Below, piece after piece: positions 5,483 to 14,978 of a stretch of 19,803 bases of DNA (positions are counted from its first letter, which is position 1; each line of letters starts with the position of its first letter). The translations under genes were made by a program, and so were the position numbers. The stretch lies in the NCBI GenBank assembly GCA_964631745.1, contig CAZVWV010000067.1, positions 1-19,803 of the forward strand, in the 5' to 3' direction. This DNA is from CAZVWV01 sp964631745. GTDB taxonomy: Bacteria > Bdellovibrionota_C > UBA2361 > JBGSMV01. The notes beneath the pieces are model-generated. The model had not been told where the DNA came from. It worked only from the letters and a program-made list of their open reading frames with translations, and did no database searches.

Positions 5483-6793
5483 TTAAACCAGATGCCCCAA
5501 GGTTTCCACTTGTTCCTGTAAGCCATCGGCCTGCTGTTCGACCGAGTGCGCCACCCCGGCGCTACGCTGGGCGTTGGTGGCGGTGTGGTGCGTTAACTCT
5601 TTGATGCCGGAGGCGCTGGCTTTTACCGTTTCAAGTCCGCTGATCTGTTCGCGCGAGGCTTTGTCAATCTGCGTCATAATGGAGTTGACTTCGTTCACCT
5701 GTGCCGCGATCTGCTTTAAACTTTTTGAGACCTGAAGGCTCATGGCGCAGCCTGCTTCGGTCTTTGCTACCGACTCAGTGACTTTGCCAGCGGTCTGCCT
5801 AGCGGCCTCCGAGGAGCTCTGCGCCAGTTTCCGAACTTCCTCGGATACAACTGCGAATCCCTTGCCGGCTTCACCTGCACGCGCCGCTTCGACGGCTGCA
5901 TTCAGCGCCAGCAAATTCGTCTGAAAGGCGATGGCCTCTATGACTTTAATTATTTCCGAGACGCTGTTGCTGGAAAGCCTGATATCTTCCATAGCCTGAA
6001 TCATGCCCTGTACGGAACTTTCACCGTTGGCGACAAGGTCCGTCGCGCGACTGGTCAAATTCTTAGCTGCCGATACGCCTTCGAGATTTTGTGAAGTAAT
6101 CTGGAATGCTTCCTCTAAAGAGGCGTTCACGTTGTCCAGTGATGTCATTTGAGCTCTAGATTCGTCTGCCAGCGATTGACTGTTTGAGTTTAAGTCCTCG
6201 GCAGAAGTTGCTAACTCTCCCACCTTGCCTTGCAGATCGGCGATCACCCGATTTAAAGGTTTGACAAGAGTTTGATGCATAAGTACGACAAGCGTGAATG
6301 AGATTGCAATGATAAACACGGCAGTCTCCAGCGCCTTGGCTAGCAAGGTTTGCCGAAGTTGATGTTTTAGCTCCCGATCATTAAAGCTCACCGTAACCTG
6401 ACCCAGCGGTTTGTTTTCATAAGCCACCTCTTGCGACTTTGAGATTTCCGTGAGAAGTGGCTCCTCTGTGGCCGCTATGGCGATACCGTCAGATCGGCGC
6501 TGCACGGCTTTACTAAGTTTCAACTCCGCACCTGATAGCTCTTTAACGACTATGCTCTCAACATCGGGATCTCCCATCTCGGAAAGCAAGATCGGTTCCA
6601 ACTGTTCTGTTTCCAGCGACCATAGGGCACGCACGCTGGCTTGTCCCACGCGCGTTAGGCTCAATGCGAGCTTTTGCTGCAATTGGCTCCGTAGCTCCTT
6701 TGCCTGATTCAAGTATTCGAAAACTCCCATGCCGACGAGTACCAAGGCTGTTATTAAACTTAGTAGAAATGCTGTTTTTTTTGCTGCTGTCAC
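5483..6793 (-). CDS. Methyl-accepting chemotaxis protein
   Basis: The 436-residue membrane receptor has an N-terminal membrane segment at about residues 8-26, a periplasmic ligand domain of about 130 residues and a second membrane segment at about 156-175. A shortened HAMP-like linker and a long helical signalling domain follow. The conserved hairpin tip is clear at about 285-325 (IEAIAFQTNLLALNAAVEAA, then RAGEAGKGFAVVSEEVRKLA). This tip contacts CheA and CheW. No C-terminal methyltransferase-tethering pentapeptide is present. The start is a GTG at 6793 with a weak ribosome binding site. The gene ends one base from the convergent solute-binding gene, leaving no room for a separate terminator for either. 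Confidence 0.93.
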   Translation of the reverse strand: MTAAKKTAFLLSLITALVLVGMGVFEYLNQAKELRSQLQQKLALSLTRVGQASVRALWSLETEQLEPILLSEMGDPDVESIVVKELSGAELKLSKAVQRRSDGIAIAATEEPLLTEISKSQEVAYENKPLGQVTVSFNDRELKHQLRQTLLAKALETAVFIIAISFTLVVLMHQTLVKPLNRVIADLQGKVGELATSAEDLNSNSQSLADESRAQMTSLDNVNASLEEAFQITSQNLEGVSAAKNLTSRATDLVANGESSVQGMIQAMEDIRLSSNSVSEIIKVIEAIAFQTNLLALNAAVEAARAGEAGKGFAVVSEEVRKLAQSSSEAARQTAGKVTESVAKTEAGCAMSLQVSKSLKQIAAQVNEVNSIMTQIDKASREQISGLETVKASASGIKELTHHTATNAQRSAGVAHSVEQQADGLQEQVETLGHLV

Positions 6794-6960
6794 TTTACTA
6801 CCGATACAAAATAAATTTGGGGCTTGATATGCCTTCGGTAGCTCAGAGAAAAAACTTAAAATTGAGGTATGCCTTCTTTAACGCAGTCCTGAATAATGTA
6901 ATCACTTACTCGCGCTACTTGGCTAAATTTCAAGAGTTCGTGCGGCCGTGAAGCGATTCT

Positions 6961-7284
6961 TCAAAAAGCCCCGCTCATAGCGCCAAGCTTCAGCTTGGCA
7001 GCGTAATCAAGAATGGTTTGCACTAGCGCAAACTTCAGAAAGTATAGAGCGAAGATTAGAACCAAAGGGGTGATATCTATACCGCCACCCAAGGTTGGGA
7101 TATAGCGCCTGATGGGTCTCAATAATGGCTCAGTGGTCGAGTTTAAAAATCTGACTATGGGATTATAGGGATCCGGATTGACCCAAGAGATCAGAGCCGA
7201 AGCGACCACCACGAAAGTGAGGAAGCTCAAGATCATATCTAGTATCTGGCCGATGGCGTACAGCACGTTTGAGAAGATAATCAT
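6961..7284 (-). CDS. yggT: YggT-family integral membrane protein
   Basis: The 107-residue protein carries one YggT repeat: a membrane segment LSFLTFVVVASALISWV, the conserved NPDPYNPIVRFLNSTTEPLL and then RPIRRYIPTLGGGIDITPLV, followed by a second membrane helix. Family members are found in many bacteria and chloroplasts and are linked to membrane or cell-division related functions, but the exact role is unclear. AAGGA nine bases upstream supports the ATG. It lies 74 bases after the GH57 gene on the same strand and could be read from the same transcript. Confidence 0.9.
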   Translation of the reverse strand: MIIFSNVLYAIGQILDMILSFLTFVVVASALISWVNPDPYNPIVRFLNSTTEPLLRPIRRYIPTLGGGIDITPLVLIFALYFLKFALVQTILDYAAKLKLGAMSGAF

Positions 7285-7358
7285 AATTTAGAATCCTTCC
7301 AGGGATAATCCTAAATATGATATTCTAAAACTGCCGAAAGGCAAAGCTCCGGAGCAGC

Positions 7359-8669
7359 CTAATGGGCAATTTGCTGTGTGTTGACCACGCTCTCTCCTAG
7401 CGTTACTGAGGCTCGCTCGGGCGCCTGCGTTGTGCCGGCACTGGTATTGATGCGTTCTACCTTATCTACCTTATCTACCTTTACAATTCGAGCCTCGGGA
7501 TAATATTTGGTAAAATCACTGAGCGTGTTCATGTAGTAAATAAAGGAATCATACGGACTTTCATAGGGGCTAAAATAGGCGTGTACATCGCCGTCGGCGA
7601 ACCATTTAGTACACATATAATAAAAATGGTCGGATGTTTGAAGTTTACGCCAGATCGCCAGCGCATAAGGATCGGCTTCGAGTCGCATCTGGTTGCTTAA
7701 GGCGTATATGTTCTGAAGCGCACTATGCTGCATGCGATTACCGCGCCAAGCTGTAATGTCACGATTTACGTCGGCCCATGAGGTTAGACGATGAAAATGA
7801 ATATCAGCCTTGGGGGTATACATCTCTATCACCTCAGATGGAGTGGCGAATCCCCAATCCGGATGCCTAAAGATTGTTTCTGGCAGATGCTCAAGGAAAT
7901 TAAAAATCCCAGTGCTCTCCCATTGATGCTCGCCGAATGTCTCGTAATCCATAAATAAATTTACGATCTCGCCACAGCCTGAAATCTTATGCACCCAGCC
8001 CGCAAATTTGTCGGCAGTCAAGGGAAAATCAGACCAGCCTTGATTGGAAAATCTAAAGGCGATGTCGTCCGACAATTTGTAGTTCTTCAATAAAAGCCGC
8101 ATGTCGGAGCCGGGCACGCTGTAAACAAAATTCGGACTCCTCCAATCAAGAACATCGTCGCAGCCCTCGGCGATGATGGCTCTAAATCCAAGCTCACGTG
8201 CAAGTCGCCCGATATCATCGTTGTATATCAGCTCGGTATTTCTAAAAACCTGTGGCCTTTGCCCAAAGAGGTCATACATCAGCTGGCTGTGCAAACGCAC
8301 CTGATCCTTGAACTCTTCGCGGTTGTAAAGACTCGCTAGCGAATGGTAGTAAGTTTCTCCAATAAACTCGACGTGGCCGGTATCTGCCAATGCTTTGAAC
8401 GAATCCAGAGTTTCGGGAGAATAGCGCAGCATCTGTTCAATGGCGACGCCCGTAATCGAGTAAGCGATTCTAAAAGCTCCTTTATACCTCTTAATAAGCT
8501 TCAGCATGACTTGGTTAGCTGGCAGGTAGCTCTTGGCGCTGACCTTTCGCATAATCTCGCCGTTTTTCTGGTCATCAAAATAATCGTGAATGTCGGCGTT
8601 ATTAGTATACGAGCGATGCTTTAACCTATAAGGCTGATGTACTTGAAAATAAAAATTTACAGCTGGCAT
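7359..8669 (-). CDS. Glycoside hydrolase family 57 alpha-glucan enzyme
   Basis: The 436-residue cytoplasmic protein has the GH57 conserved regions in order: HQPYR (11-15), GETYYHS (104-110), RNTELIY (143-149) with the likely nucleophile Glu146, and DYETFGEHQ (241-249) with the likely acid/base Asp241. SWADVNRDITAWRGN (about 297-311) follows. GH57 members are retaining alpha-amylases, 4-alpha-glucanotransferases or branching enzymes. The motifs alone do not decide which, but this length and the glycogen neighbours suit an alpha-amylase-type enzyme on storage glucan. GAGAGGGAAG upstream is a strong ribosome binding site. The last 40 residues are low-complexity and start with a KVDKVDKV duplication. 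It follows the glycosyltransferase gene by 123 bases. Confidence 0.9.
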   Translation of the reverse strand: MPAVNFYFQVHQPYRLKHRSYTNNADIHDYFDDQKNGEIMRKVSAKSYLPANQVMLKLIKRYKGAFRIAYSITGVAIEQMLRYSPETLDSFKALADTGHVEFIGETYYHSLASLYNREEFKDQVRLHSQLMYDLFGQRPQVFRNTELIYNDDIGRLARELGFRAIIAEGCDDVLDWRSPNFVYSVPGSDMRLLLKNYKLSDDIAFRFSNQGWSDFPLTADKFAGWVHKISGCGEIVNLFMDYETFGEHQWESTGIFNFLEHLPETIFRHPDWGFATPSEVIEMYTPKADIHFHRLTSWADVNRDITAWRGNRMQHSALQNIYALSNQMRLEADPYALAIWRKLQTSDHFYYMCTKWFADGDVHAYFSPYESPYDSFIYYMNTLSDFTKYYPEARIVKVDKVDKVERINTSAGTTQAPERASVTLGESVVNTQQIAH

Positions 8670-8792
8670 AACTTCCCTCTCAAAAGAGCAGCACTAATCT
8701 GATTCATATGTTCACCAACCAGATTCACCCAACGCACACAAGTTCGAAACTTCATCCCCAAAAAGAAATAAGCCGACTCAGTTAGGTAATCC

Positions 8793-10127
8793 TTAGCAAG
8801 CAAGCTGAGAATAAACAGATTTCGTGCGAGCCGCAGAAGCTTCCCAGCGCAATCGTTTCACTTCTTCTTGGGCCATAACAATCATGTCGGCTCTTAGCTC
8901 TTCATGTATGAGCCCATTAATAATTAAATCAGCCAAACGATCCGTATCCCAAAAATCTACTTTAAGCGCATGGTCAAGTACTTCTGAGACTCCCGACTGC
9001 CTTGAAATAATCGCAGGGGTCTCAAAGCTGATAGCTTCCAATGCCGAGATCCCAAACGGTTCAGAGACAGACGGCATTACGTAAAGGTCTGCCAGCGAGA
9101 GTAAGCGTTCAAGCTCAGCCCCGCGCACAAATCCAGGAAACTGGAAATTCTCGGAGATGCCGAGTTCCTTCACCCTAGCAATCATACGTTCGAGCATGTC
9201 GCCCGAACCGGCCATCACAAAGACCACATCGGGAACGTGTGGAATTACCTTGGCTGCGGCCTCAACAAAATAATCCGGTCCCTTTTGAAAAGTGACTCGA
9301 CCAAGAAAGAGCACGGTCTTGCTGGGCCAATCCGATTTGCGGTAGCTCTCCTTAACCTTTCGGGCGTAGACACCGTTATGAACTACGGCGATTTTCTCTG
9401 AGGGCGTCCCATGCTCACGTTCAAGAATCGACTTTGTATAATGACTGACCGCGATGACTTTGGTAGCGCGCGCCACGCCCATACGTTCAATCCGATCGAT
9501 TTCGGGATTTGTGGTGCTGCCGCTGCGATCATATTCGAGGCTGTGCACATGCACGACCAGAGGTTTGCCGGTCATCTCGGCTAAGGCCACACCAGCAGGA
9601 TAGGTCATCCAATCATGAGCATGAATCAGGTCGAATGAAGTGTCAGCCGATACGGAGCTGATCACATTAGAGGTAAAACGCTTTACTTCGGAAAAGATAT
9701 TGTTGCCATAATTGTCGCTAGCAAAAGTAACCTGGTTGCGCTCGCTGCTCGTGTGGAATTCCGTACGTGTATTACAGGAACTCGATTTCTCAATGCGCTC
9801 CTTAGCTGTCACATAGGTTTTAAGTTTTTGCTCAAATACCTCTTCGGTCCAATACGGCATTAAAAAAGCATCAATGCGTTCTGTGGATACTGATGCATCC
9901 GTTCGCTTAATTAAATTGGTAACATTTTCGGAAATTTGCACCGCGCTCATCGGTACCGGATCAAGCAAGGTCATGTGCGAAACATTTTCGTCGCCATGCA
10001 AATGCGGAACAACAAATCTAATATCAACCTGGTGCCGCGCTAGAGCGCGCGTCAAACCTTCGCATGCTGTGCCCAATCCCCCGCTAATATGGGGAGGATA
10101 TTCCCAACCTAACATTAATACTTTCAT
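8793..10127 (-). CDS. GT4/GT5-like glycosyltransferase (probable glycogen synthase)
   Basis: From the ATG at 10127 the protein has 444 residues and starts MKVLMLGWEYPPHISGGLGT, the two-lobed GT-B fold with the glycine-rich nucleotide-sugar loop. Later motifs are LIHAHDWMTYPAG, VHVHSLEYDRSG, LFLGRVTFQKGPDYFVEA (about 276 on) and SEPFGISALEAISFETPAII (about 355 on) with the E-x7-E catalytic signature. A GTG at 10178 would add 17 residues that do not fit the family. The protein is probably an ADP- or UDP-glucose dependent alpha-1,4-glucan synthase, judged by the GH57 gene after it and the divergent glycogen genes. A different sugar-transfer role cannot be excluded. Confidence 0.85.
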   Translation of the reverse strand: MKVLMLGWEYPPHISGGLGTACEGLTRALARHQVDIRFVVPHLHGDENVSHMTLLDPVPMSAVQISENVTNLIKRTDASVSTERIDAFLMPYWTEEVFEQKLKTYVTAKERIEKSSSCNTRTEFHTSSERNQVTFASDNYGNNIFSEVKRFTSNVISSVSADTSFDLIHAHDWMTYPAGVALAEMTGKPLVVHVHSLEYDRSGSTTNPEIDRIERMGVARATKVIAVSHYTKSILEREHGTPSEKIAVVHNGVYARKVKESYRKSDWPSKTVLFLGRVTFQKGPDYFVEAAAKVIPHVPDVVFVMAGSGDMLERMIARVKELGISENFQFPGFVRGAELERLLSLADLYVMPSVSEPFGISALEAISFETPAIISRQSGVSEVLDHALKVDFWDTDRLADLIINGLIHEELRADMIVMAQEEVKRLRWEASAARTKSVYSQLAC

Positions 10128-10519
10128 GTGAGTGTCTGTTATTGTGTACTCTAATGATTCTGATCGGTTAGATGTCACAATTAGTAAAGCGTCACATTAT
10201 ATTCTAAGAAAACATTTAATAAGCGTCTATGACTGCTTTCAAATAGCGCTCGAAATCGATCAACTAATGTCTGGGCTAATTTTTAAATTACTTGATCGAG
10301 GCGCTGAACAATTCCCTAACATAATTCTACTTTCCCAAAATGGAAGAGATGCCGAAAGTCACACTGGGTCTCACAAGAATGCAGGCTCTGATTTCACGTT
10401 TTGTAATCCGTTAGTGAATTGTTTGATTTAGGTTAGTGGGCGATTATTAACTTGATCCTCCGTTCTCTTAATATGCATCAGTAAGTTACGCTTTCTTTGA
10501 ATACACATTTGGAAATTAT
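10128..10519. other. Divergent intergenic region of the glycogen cluster
   Basis: These 392 bases separate the glycosyltransferase gene (minus) from the synthase-phosphorylase gene (plus) and must hold both promoters. I see no convincing coding region and no strong consensus promoter. GTCACAATTA (10174-10183) and GTCACATTAT (10191-10200) form a pair of similar boxes 17 bases apart on the same strand and could be regulator sites. A weak GGAA lies about six bases before the plus-strand ATG at 10520. Confidence 0.5.
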
Positions 10520-13500
10520 ATGAACTATCTATTTGAAACTAGCTGGGAAGTTTGCAACAAAGTTGGCGGAATTTACACGGTCTTGAGAAGCAAGGTTCCC
10601 GAGGTGTGTAAGGAGTTCGGCGAGAACTACTACCTTTTTGGGCCGTTGTTACAAGATCAACCGGAGTTTAAAGAGACGCATGAGCCCTGCTTCGACAAGA
10701 TTGCAGCTCAGCTAGAAACTAAGGGGCTACGTTGTCGTTTCGGACGCTGGATGATTCCAGGTAATCCCAAAGCAATTTTAGTTGATTTTCATAATCGCTA
10801 CGATGTTAACAAGGTCCTTTACGGCTACTGGCGGGACTTCGGCGTAGATTCTTACGCAGGGCGCTGGGACTACATAGAGCCAATCCTATTCTCGACTGCC
10901 GTAGGCGAGGTGATTGAGGTAATCCATTCGACTCTTCTGACGGAACAAGACAAAGGCGTGGCCCACTTCCATGAGTGGATGATGGGAGGCGGACTTCTGT
11001 ATTTAAGAAAGAACCTCCCGGAAATAGGCCTAGTGTTCACCACCCATGCCACTATGTTAGGTCGCTGCATGGCGGGACTAGGACGCGCCTTTCATAATGA
11101 GCTTGAAACTTTAAATCCAACGGAAGAGGCTAAGACTTACGGCATCGCGGCCAAACATTCGATGGAGAGCGCCTGCGCTAAGGAGGCTGATATATTCACC
11201 ACCGTTAGTCGCGTTACCGCACAGGAGGCGGCGGTTATTCTTGGACGACATCCCGACAGAGTCGTGCAAAACGGATTTGGTATTGGCCTGATGCCGGACT
11301 ATTCCGCAAGCTTAGAAGAGCCCACAAAATATCGGCGTCTGCTGTTGCGATATGCCCAAAATTTCCTACAAAAGGATCTGCCAAGCAACACCAAGCTATG
11401 GATCGCCTCTGGCCGCTATGAGTTTCATAATAAGGGGTACGATGTATTCCTAGAAAGCCTAGGACAACTAGATGCACAGATTCGGGACAACCCCGATCGC
11501 GCCCCAATCGTGGCGTTATTTATGATCTGTGCGGGGCATCGCGGCGTCCAAGAAGCTGCGCATCGTCGTATTCATGCCAATCAACCTTGGGATCCTAATG
11601 TTTTACCTGGCTGGATTACGCATCACTTACACGACGAAGGCAATGATCAGATTATCCGAGCATGTCAACGGCTGCAATTGAATAACTCCCGTGAAAATAA
11701 GGTTAACGTAATCTTCTCACCGGCCTACTTAGATGGGCACGACGGCATTTTTAATATGACCTATGAGGATGCTCTCATGGCCTGCGATCTAGGAGTCTTC
11801 CCCTCTTTCTATGAACCGTGGGGATACACGCCGCTTGAAAGTATCGCGCATGCTGTTCCGACTATAACGACAGATCTGGCCGGTTTCGGAGATTGGGCCT
11901 CGGGAGTTGTTACAGATCAACATCAAGGGGTCTCGATCGTTCCTCGCAAGAACCGATCGCGAGAACAATTTATAAGCGATCTCACGGGGCTTTTGAATGC
12001 GCATTCTGCGGAAAGCTCTGCTGAACACGCCGAGCTTAGCGCCCGTGCAAGGAAACTTGCTCTGCAGGCGGACTGGGAGGTCTTTTACAAAGGGTATTCC
12101 GCTGCCTATCATGATGCCATCGAAGGCGCCTCGCGACGTTTTCAGGCGCCAGTTGAATCTTCTGTGCGCCGCTGGAATCATTCCAAGACTCCATCATTTA
12201 GAAGCTTCACAGTTGTTACGGTGCTTCCCAAAAAAATAGAAGGCCTTTACGACTTGGCACATAACCTTTGGTGGACGTGGAACCCAGACGCACGCAAGCT
12301 TTTTGCCGAGATCGATGGCGAGCTTTGGTTAAATAGTAAGCGAAATCCGATCCAGTTGCTAAATCAGGTTCCGAAAGAAGTACTCGAAGCTAAATCCCGT
12401 GATAAAGCCTTCATGGCGCATTATCAAAGAACCATTGAAAGCTTCAAGAGTTATATGAACGATGCGCGTCTGGGAGTGGAAGGCGACTCGGCTGTAAGTC
12501 CTCAAAGGCCGGTGGCCTACTTTTCTATGGAGTATGGACTGCATGAGTGTCTGCCAGTTTACTCAGGCGGACTTGGCGTGCTTTCTGGCGATCATTTGAA
12601 ATCTTCCTCAGATCTAAATCTCCCCCTTATCGGAGTAGGTCTATTTTACAGGAACGGCTACTTCACGCAGTCTATAGACGCCGACGGCCGACAAAAAGAG
12701 ATCTACACTACTCTTGATTGTTCAATGATGCCGATTCGAAAGCTCCTTAACGATGACGGAGAGGAAGCTCAAGTACAGGTAAAACTCCCCGGCCGCAACT
12801 TATTCCTTAAGTGCTGGGTGGCACAGGTGGGCCGCACAAAGCTTTATCTTTTGGACGCCGATGTACAGGAAAACGAGCCGGATGACCGTTGGCTGTGCGC
12901 CCAGTTATACGGAGGCGATCGACGAACCCGAATTAAACAAGAGATGGTGCTGGGAATAGGAGGCGCGCGTCTGGTAAAAGATGTCTTAAAGCTTGAGCCT
13001 TCGGTTTGGCATATGAACGAGGGGCACTGCGCCTTCCTGCTTTTTGAAAGAATTAAGCAGCTCACATCGCAAGGGCTTAGTTATAGCGAAGCACGTGAAG
13101 CCATCCGAGCTTCTACATGCTTTACGACCCACACACCGGTGCCAGCCGGAAACGAAACTTTTGAGGTCGAGCTCTTGACCCATTACATGCGGGAATACGT
13201 AACAGAAGAGGTCAAAGCAAATTGGGAGCAATGCTTGGAGCTAGGCCTCGACAACGGTCCGGCCGGCAAGAGCATCTTTTCAATGACGGTCTTGGCGCTC
13301 AGACTCTCGGGGCGCTCAAACGCGGTGGCCAAACTGCATGGTCATGTTAGCCGAGGAATGTGGAAACACATTTGGCAGAGCGTGGATGCAGCAGAGGTGC
13401 CGATATTCCCAATAACTAACGGAATTCACACTCAGACCTGGTTAAGTCGGCCCATGCGGCAGCTCTTGGATAAAAATTTACAGATTCAGTGGGGAAAGAA

Positions 13501-14764
13501 CGAAGACGATCCCGAAGTCTGGCGCGGGGTAGATCAGATCCCCGAAGATGAGCTATGGAGTGTGCGCTTACAGCAGAAGAAACGTTTCATCGACACACTT
13601 AAGCTAAGAATCGCCAGTGACTACACTAGCCGCGGCGAGACCCCTCGCCTTATACGTGAGACTATTAGCGGTTTAAATCCTAAATATCTTACGATCGGAT
13701 TTGCTCGGCGCGTGGCCACATACAAGCGCGGAGATCTTTTCCTAAGGGACTTTGAACGCTTGGCCAAACTTGTTTCGGACGACCAACGTCCGGTACAGAT
13801 TGTAATTGCCGGGAAGGCCCATCCGGCAGATGGAGTCGGCAAAGACACAATTAGAAAGATCGTCTCGGCTTGTAGAGCCCCAGAGCTCAAGGGTCGTGTC
13901 ATGTACGTAGAGAACTATGATATGGGGCTTGGGCGAATTCTAACCAGCAGCGTGGATGTGTGGCTTAATAACCCCATCCGCCCCATGGAAGCATCTGGAA
14001 CATCCGGTATGAAGGTTTGTCCAAACGGAGGGCTAAACTTTTCTATCCTGGATGGTTGGTGGGATGAGGCTTATAACCCCAAGGTCGGTTGGAAAATTGG
14101 CTCAAGATCGGAACATATCAACAGCGCGCATCAAGATGAGATCGATAATCTGGATCTGCTTGATACTTTAGAACATCAGGTGGTTCCTCTGTATTACTCT
14201 CAAAACGAACAGGGGTTCTCCCCGGCCTGGATGCGTATGATGAAAGAGGCTATGGCCACGCTGAGCCCGCAGTTTAGCACGATGCGCATGTTGCGCGAGT
14301 ATTGGACGCTTAGTTATGTTCCCACTGCCCAGCGCAGCATAGCTTTGCAGCGCAGCAATTTCGATAACCTAAAGGCCCTCACCACCTGGAAGCAGGGCGT
14401 GGGCTCCCGCTTTGCTACGATGCGGATTACGCGCATCGATGTGCAGGGGATCGACAGCGAGGTGCTGCTGGAAGCCGATGGGGAACTGAAGGTCGATATG
14501 TTTGCCTATCCTGGCAAGATGATGGCCTCTGAGCTAAGGGCCGAGCTAGTGCTTGGTCTCAAGGGCGAGGGCAACTCGTTTCTGGGCCAACCCGAAGTCA
14601 TCCCGTTTAGCGAAAGTAAAGAGGAAAAGGAGTCCGGGCAACTACACTTTCGGCTCTCGCATGTGGTTCGAAAGAGCGGAAACTATTTATATGCCGTAAG
14701 AGTCATTCCAGTGCATGCCTTGCTGGCTTATCCGCAGGAATTAGGGCTGATGTGTTGGGGATAG
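10520..14764 (+). CDS. glgP: Fused GT3-like glycogen synthase and alpha-glucan phosphorylase
   Basis: One 1414-residue frame joins two glycogen enzymes. Residues 1-545 are a GT3 (animal/yeast type) glycogen synthase: FETSWEVCNKVGGIYTVLRS at 5-24, HFHEWMMGGGLL at 149-160, SGRYEFHNKGYD at 297-308 and FPSFYEPWGYTPLES at 427-441 with the Glu pair 432/440. Residues about 562-1414 are a GT35 phosphorylase of the bacterial alpha-glucan type. It begins with the DUF3417-like segment LYDLAHNLWWTWNPDARKLF, then has YSGGLGVLSGDHLKSSSDLN at 681-700, FARRVATYKRGDLFL at 1061-1075 and MEASGTSGMK at 1156-1165. The Lys1165 is expected to carry pyridoxal phosphate. All key residues of both halves look present, so synthesis and phosphorolysis may reside in one polypeptide. 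The frame is unbroken. Confidence 0.93.
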   Translation: MNYLFETSWEVCNKVGGIYTVLRSKVPEVCKEFGENYYLFGPLLQDQPEFKETHEPCFDKIAAQLETKGLRCRFGRWMIPGNPKAILVDFHNRYDVNKVLYGYWRDFGVDSYAGRWDYIEPILFSTAVGEVIEVIHSTLLTEQDKGVAHFHEWMMGGGLLYLRKNLPEIGLVFTTHATMLGRCMAGLGRAFHNELETLNPTEEAKTYGIAAKHSMESACAKEADIFTTVSRVTAQEAAVILGRHPDRVVQNGFGIGLMPDYSASLEEPTKYRRLLLRYAQNFLQKDLPSNTKLWIASGRYEFHNKGYDVFLESLGQLDAQIRDNPDRAPIVALFMICAGHRGVQEAAHRRIHANQPWDPNVLPGWITHHLHDEGNDQIIRACQRLQLNNSRENKVNVIFSPAYLDGHDGIFNMTYEDALMACDLGVFPSFYEPWGYTPLESIAHAVPTITTDLAGFGDWASGVVTDQHQGVSIVPRKNRSREQFISDLTGLLNAHSAESSAEHAELSARARKLALQADWEVFYKGYSAAYHDAIEGASRRFQAPVESSVRRWNHSKTPSFRSFTVVTVLPKKIEGLYDLAHNLWWTWNPDARKLFAEIDGELWLNSKRNPIQLLNQVPKEVLEAKSRDKAFMAHYQRTIESFKSYMNDARLGVEGDSAVSPQRPVAYFSMEYGLHECLPVYSGGLGVLSGDHLKSSSDLNLPLIGVGLFYRNGYFTQSIDADGRQKEIYTTLDCSMMPIRKLLNDDGEEAQVQVKLPGRNLFLKCWVAQVGRTKLYLLDADVQENEPDDRWLCAQLYGGDRRTRIKQEMVLGIGGARLVKDVLKLEPSVWHMNEGHCAFLLFERIKQLTSQGLSYSEAREAIRASTCFTTHTPVPAGNETFEVELLTHYMREYVTEEVKANWEQCLELGLDNGPAGKSIFSMTVLALRLSGRSNAVAKLHGHVSRGMWKHIWQSVDAAEVPIFPITNGIHTQTWLSRPMRQLLDKNLQIQWGKNEDDPEVWRGVDQIPEDELWSVRLQQKKRFIDTLKLRIASDYTSRGETPRLIRETISGLNPKYLTIGFARRVATYKRGDLFLRDFERLAKLVSDDQRPVQIVIAGKAHPADGVGKDTIRKIVSACRAPELKGRVMYVENYDMGLGRILTSSVDVWLNNPIRPMEASGTSGMKVCPNGGLNFSILDGWWDEAYNPKVGWKIGSRSEHINSAHQDEIDNLDLLDTLEHQVVPLYYSQNEQGFSPAWMRMMKEAMATLSPQFSTMRMLREYWTLSYVPTAQRSIALQRSNFDNLKALTTWKQGVGSRFATMRITRIDVQGIDSEVLLEADGELKVDMFAYPGKMMASELRAELVLGLKGEGNSFLGQPEVIPFSESKEEKESGQLHFRLSHVVRKSGNYLYAVRVIPVHALLAYPQELGLMCWG

Positions 14765-14924
14765 CCGAGATACGTGAAGATCTCCTGCGCAACACCAAGG
14801 AAACGTATTCGTTACTGGAGACATCCAAATAACGAGAGCGCTTCGTAATGCATGAGATCTTTACTAACGTATTTTTGATCTTTAGCTACGTCAATAATTT
14901 CTCGTTAATGCTTATGTAATCTAA

Positions 14925-14953
14925 TTGCGCTCCGCACTTCGATTGCTTATAGA
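14925..14953 (+). promoter_or_regulatory. Possible promoter before the small glycogen-cluster gene
   Basis: TTGCGC (14925-14930) and TATAGA (14948-14953) are 17 bases apart. The expected start is near 14960, upstream of the GGAGG at 14969. The match to consensus is only moderate. It would let the small protein and debranching enzyme be transcribed apart from the fusion gene, consistent with the 214-base gap. Confidence 0.35.
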
Positions 14954-14978
14954 CTAGATAGCAGTATTGGAGGTTCTT

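Noticed and set aside
10132..10431. 99-codon plus-strand frame in the divergent gap
   Set aside because: Lacks a ribosome binding site and family features, and overlaps the start of the divergent glycosyltransferase; the gap is better seen as regulatory.
14754..14835. Short alternative frame running past the phosphorylase stop (IAEIREDLLRNTKETYSLLE)
   Set aside because: It looks protein-like but the phosphorylase end (LGLMCWG) is a normal family end, so a frameshifted extension is not needed; too short to support as a gene.
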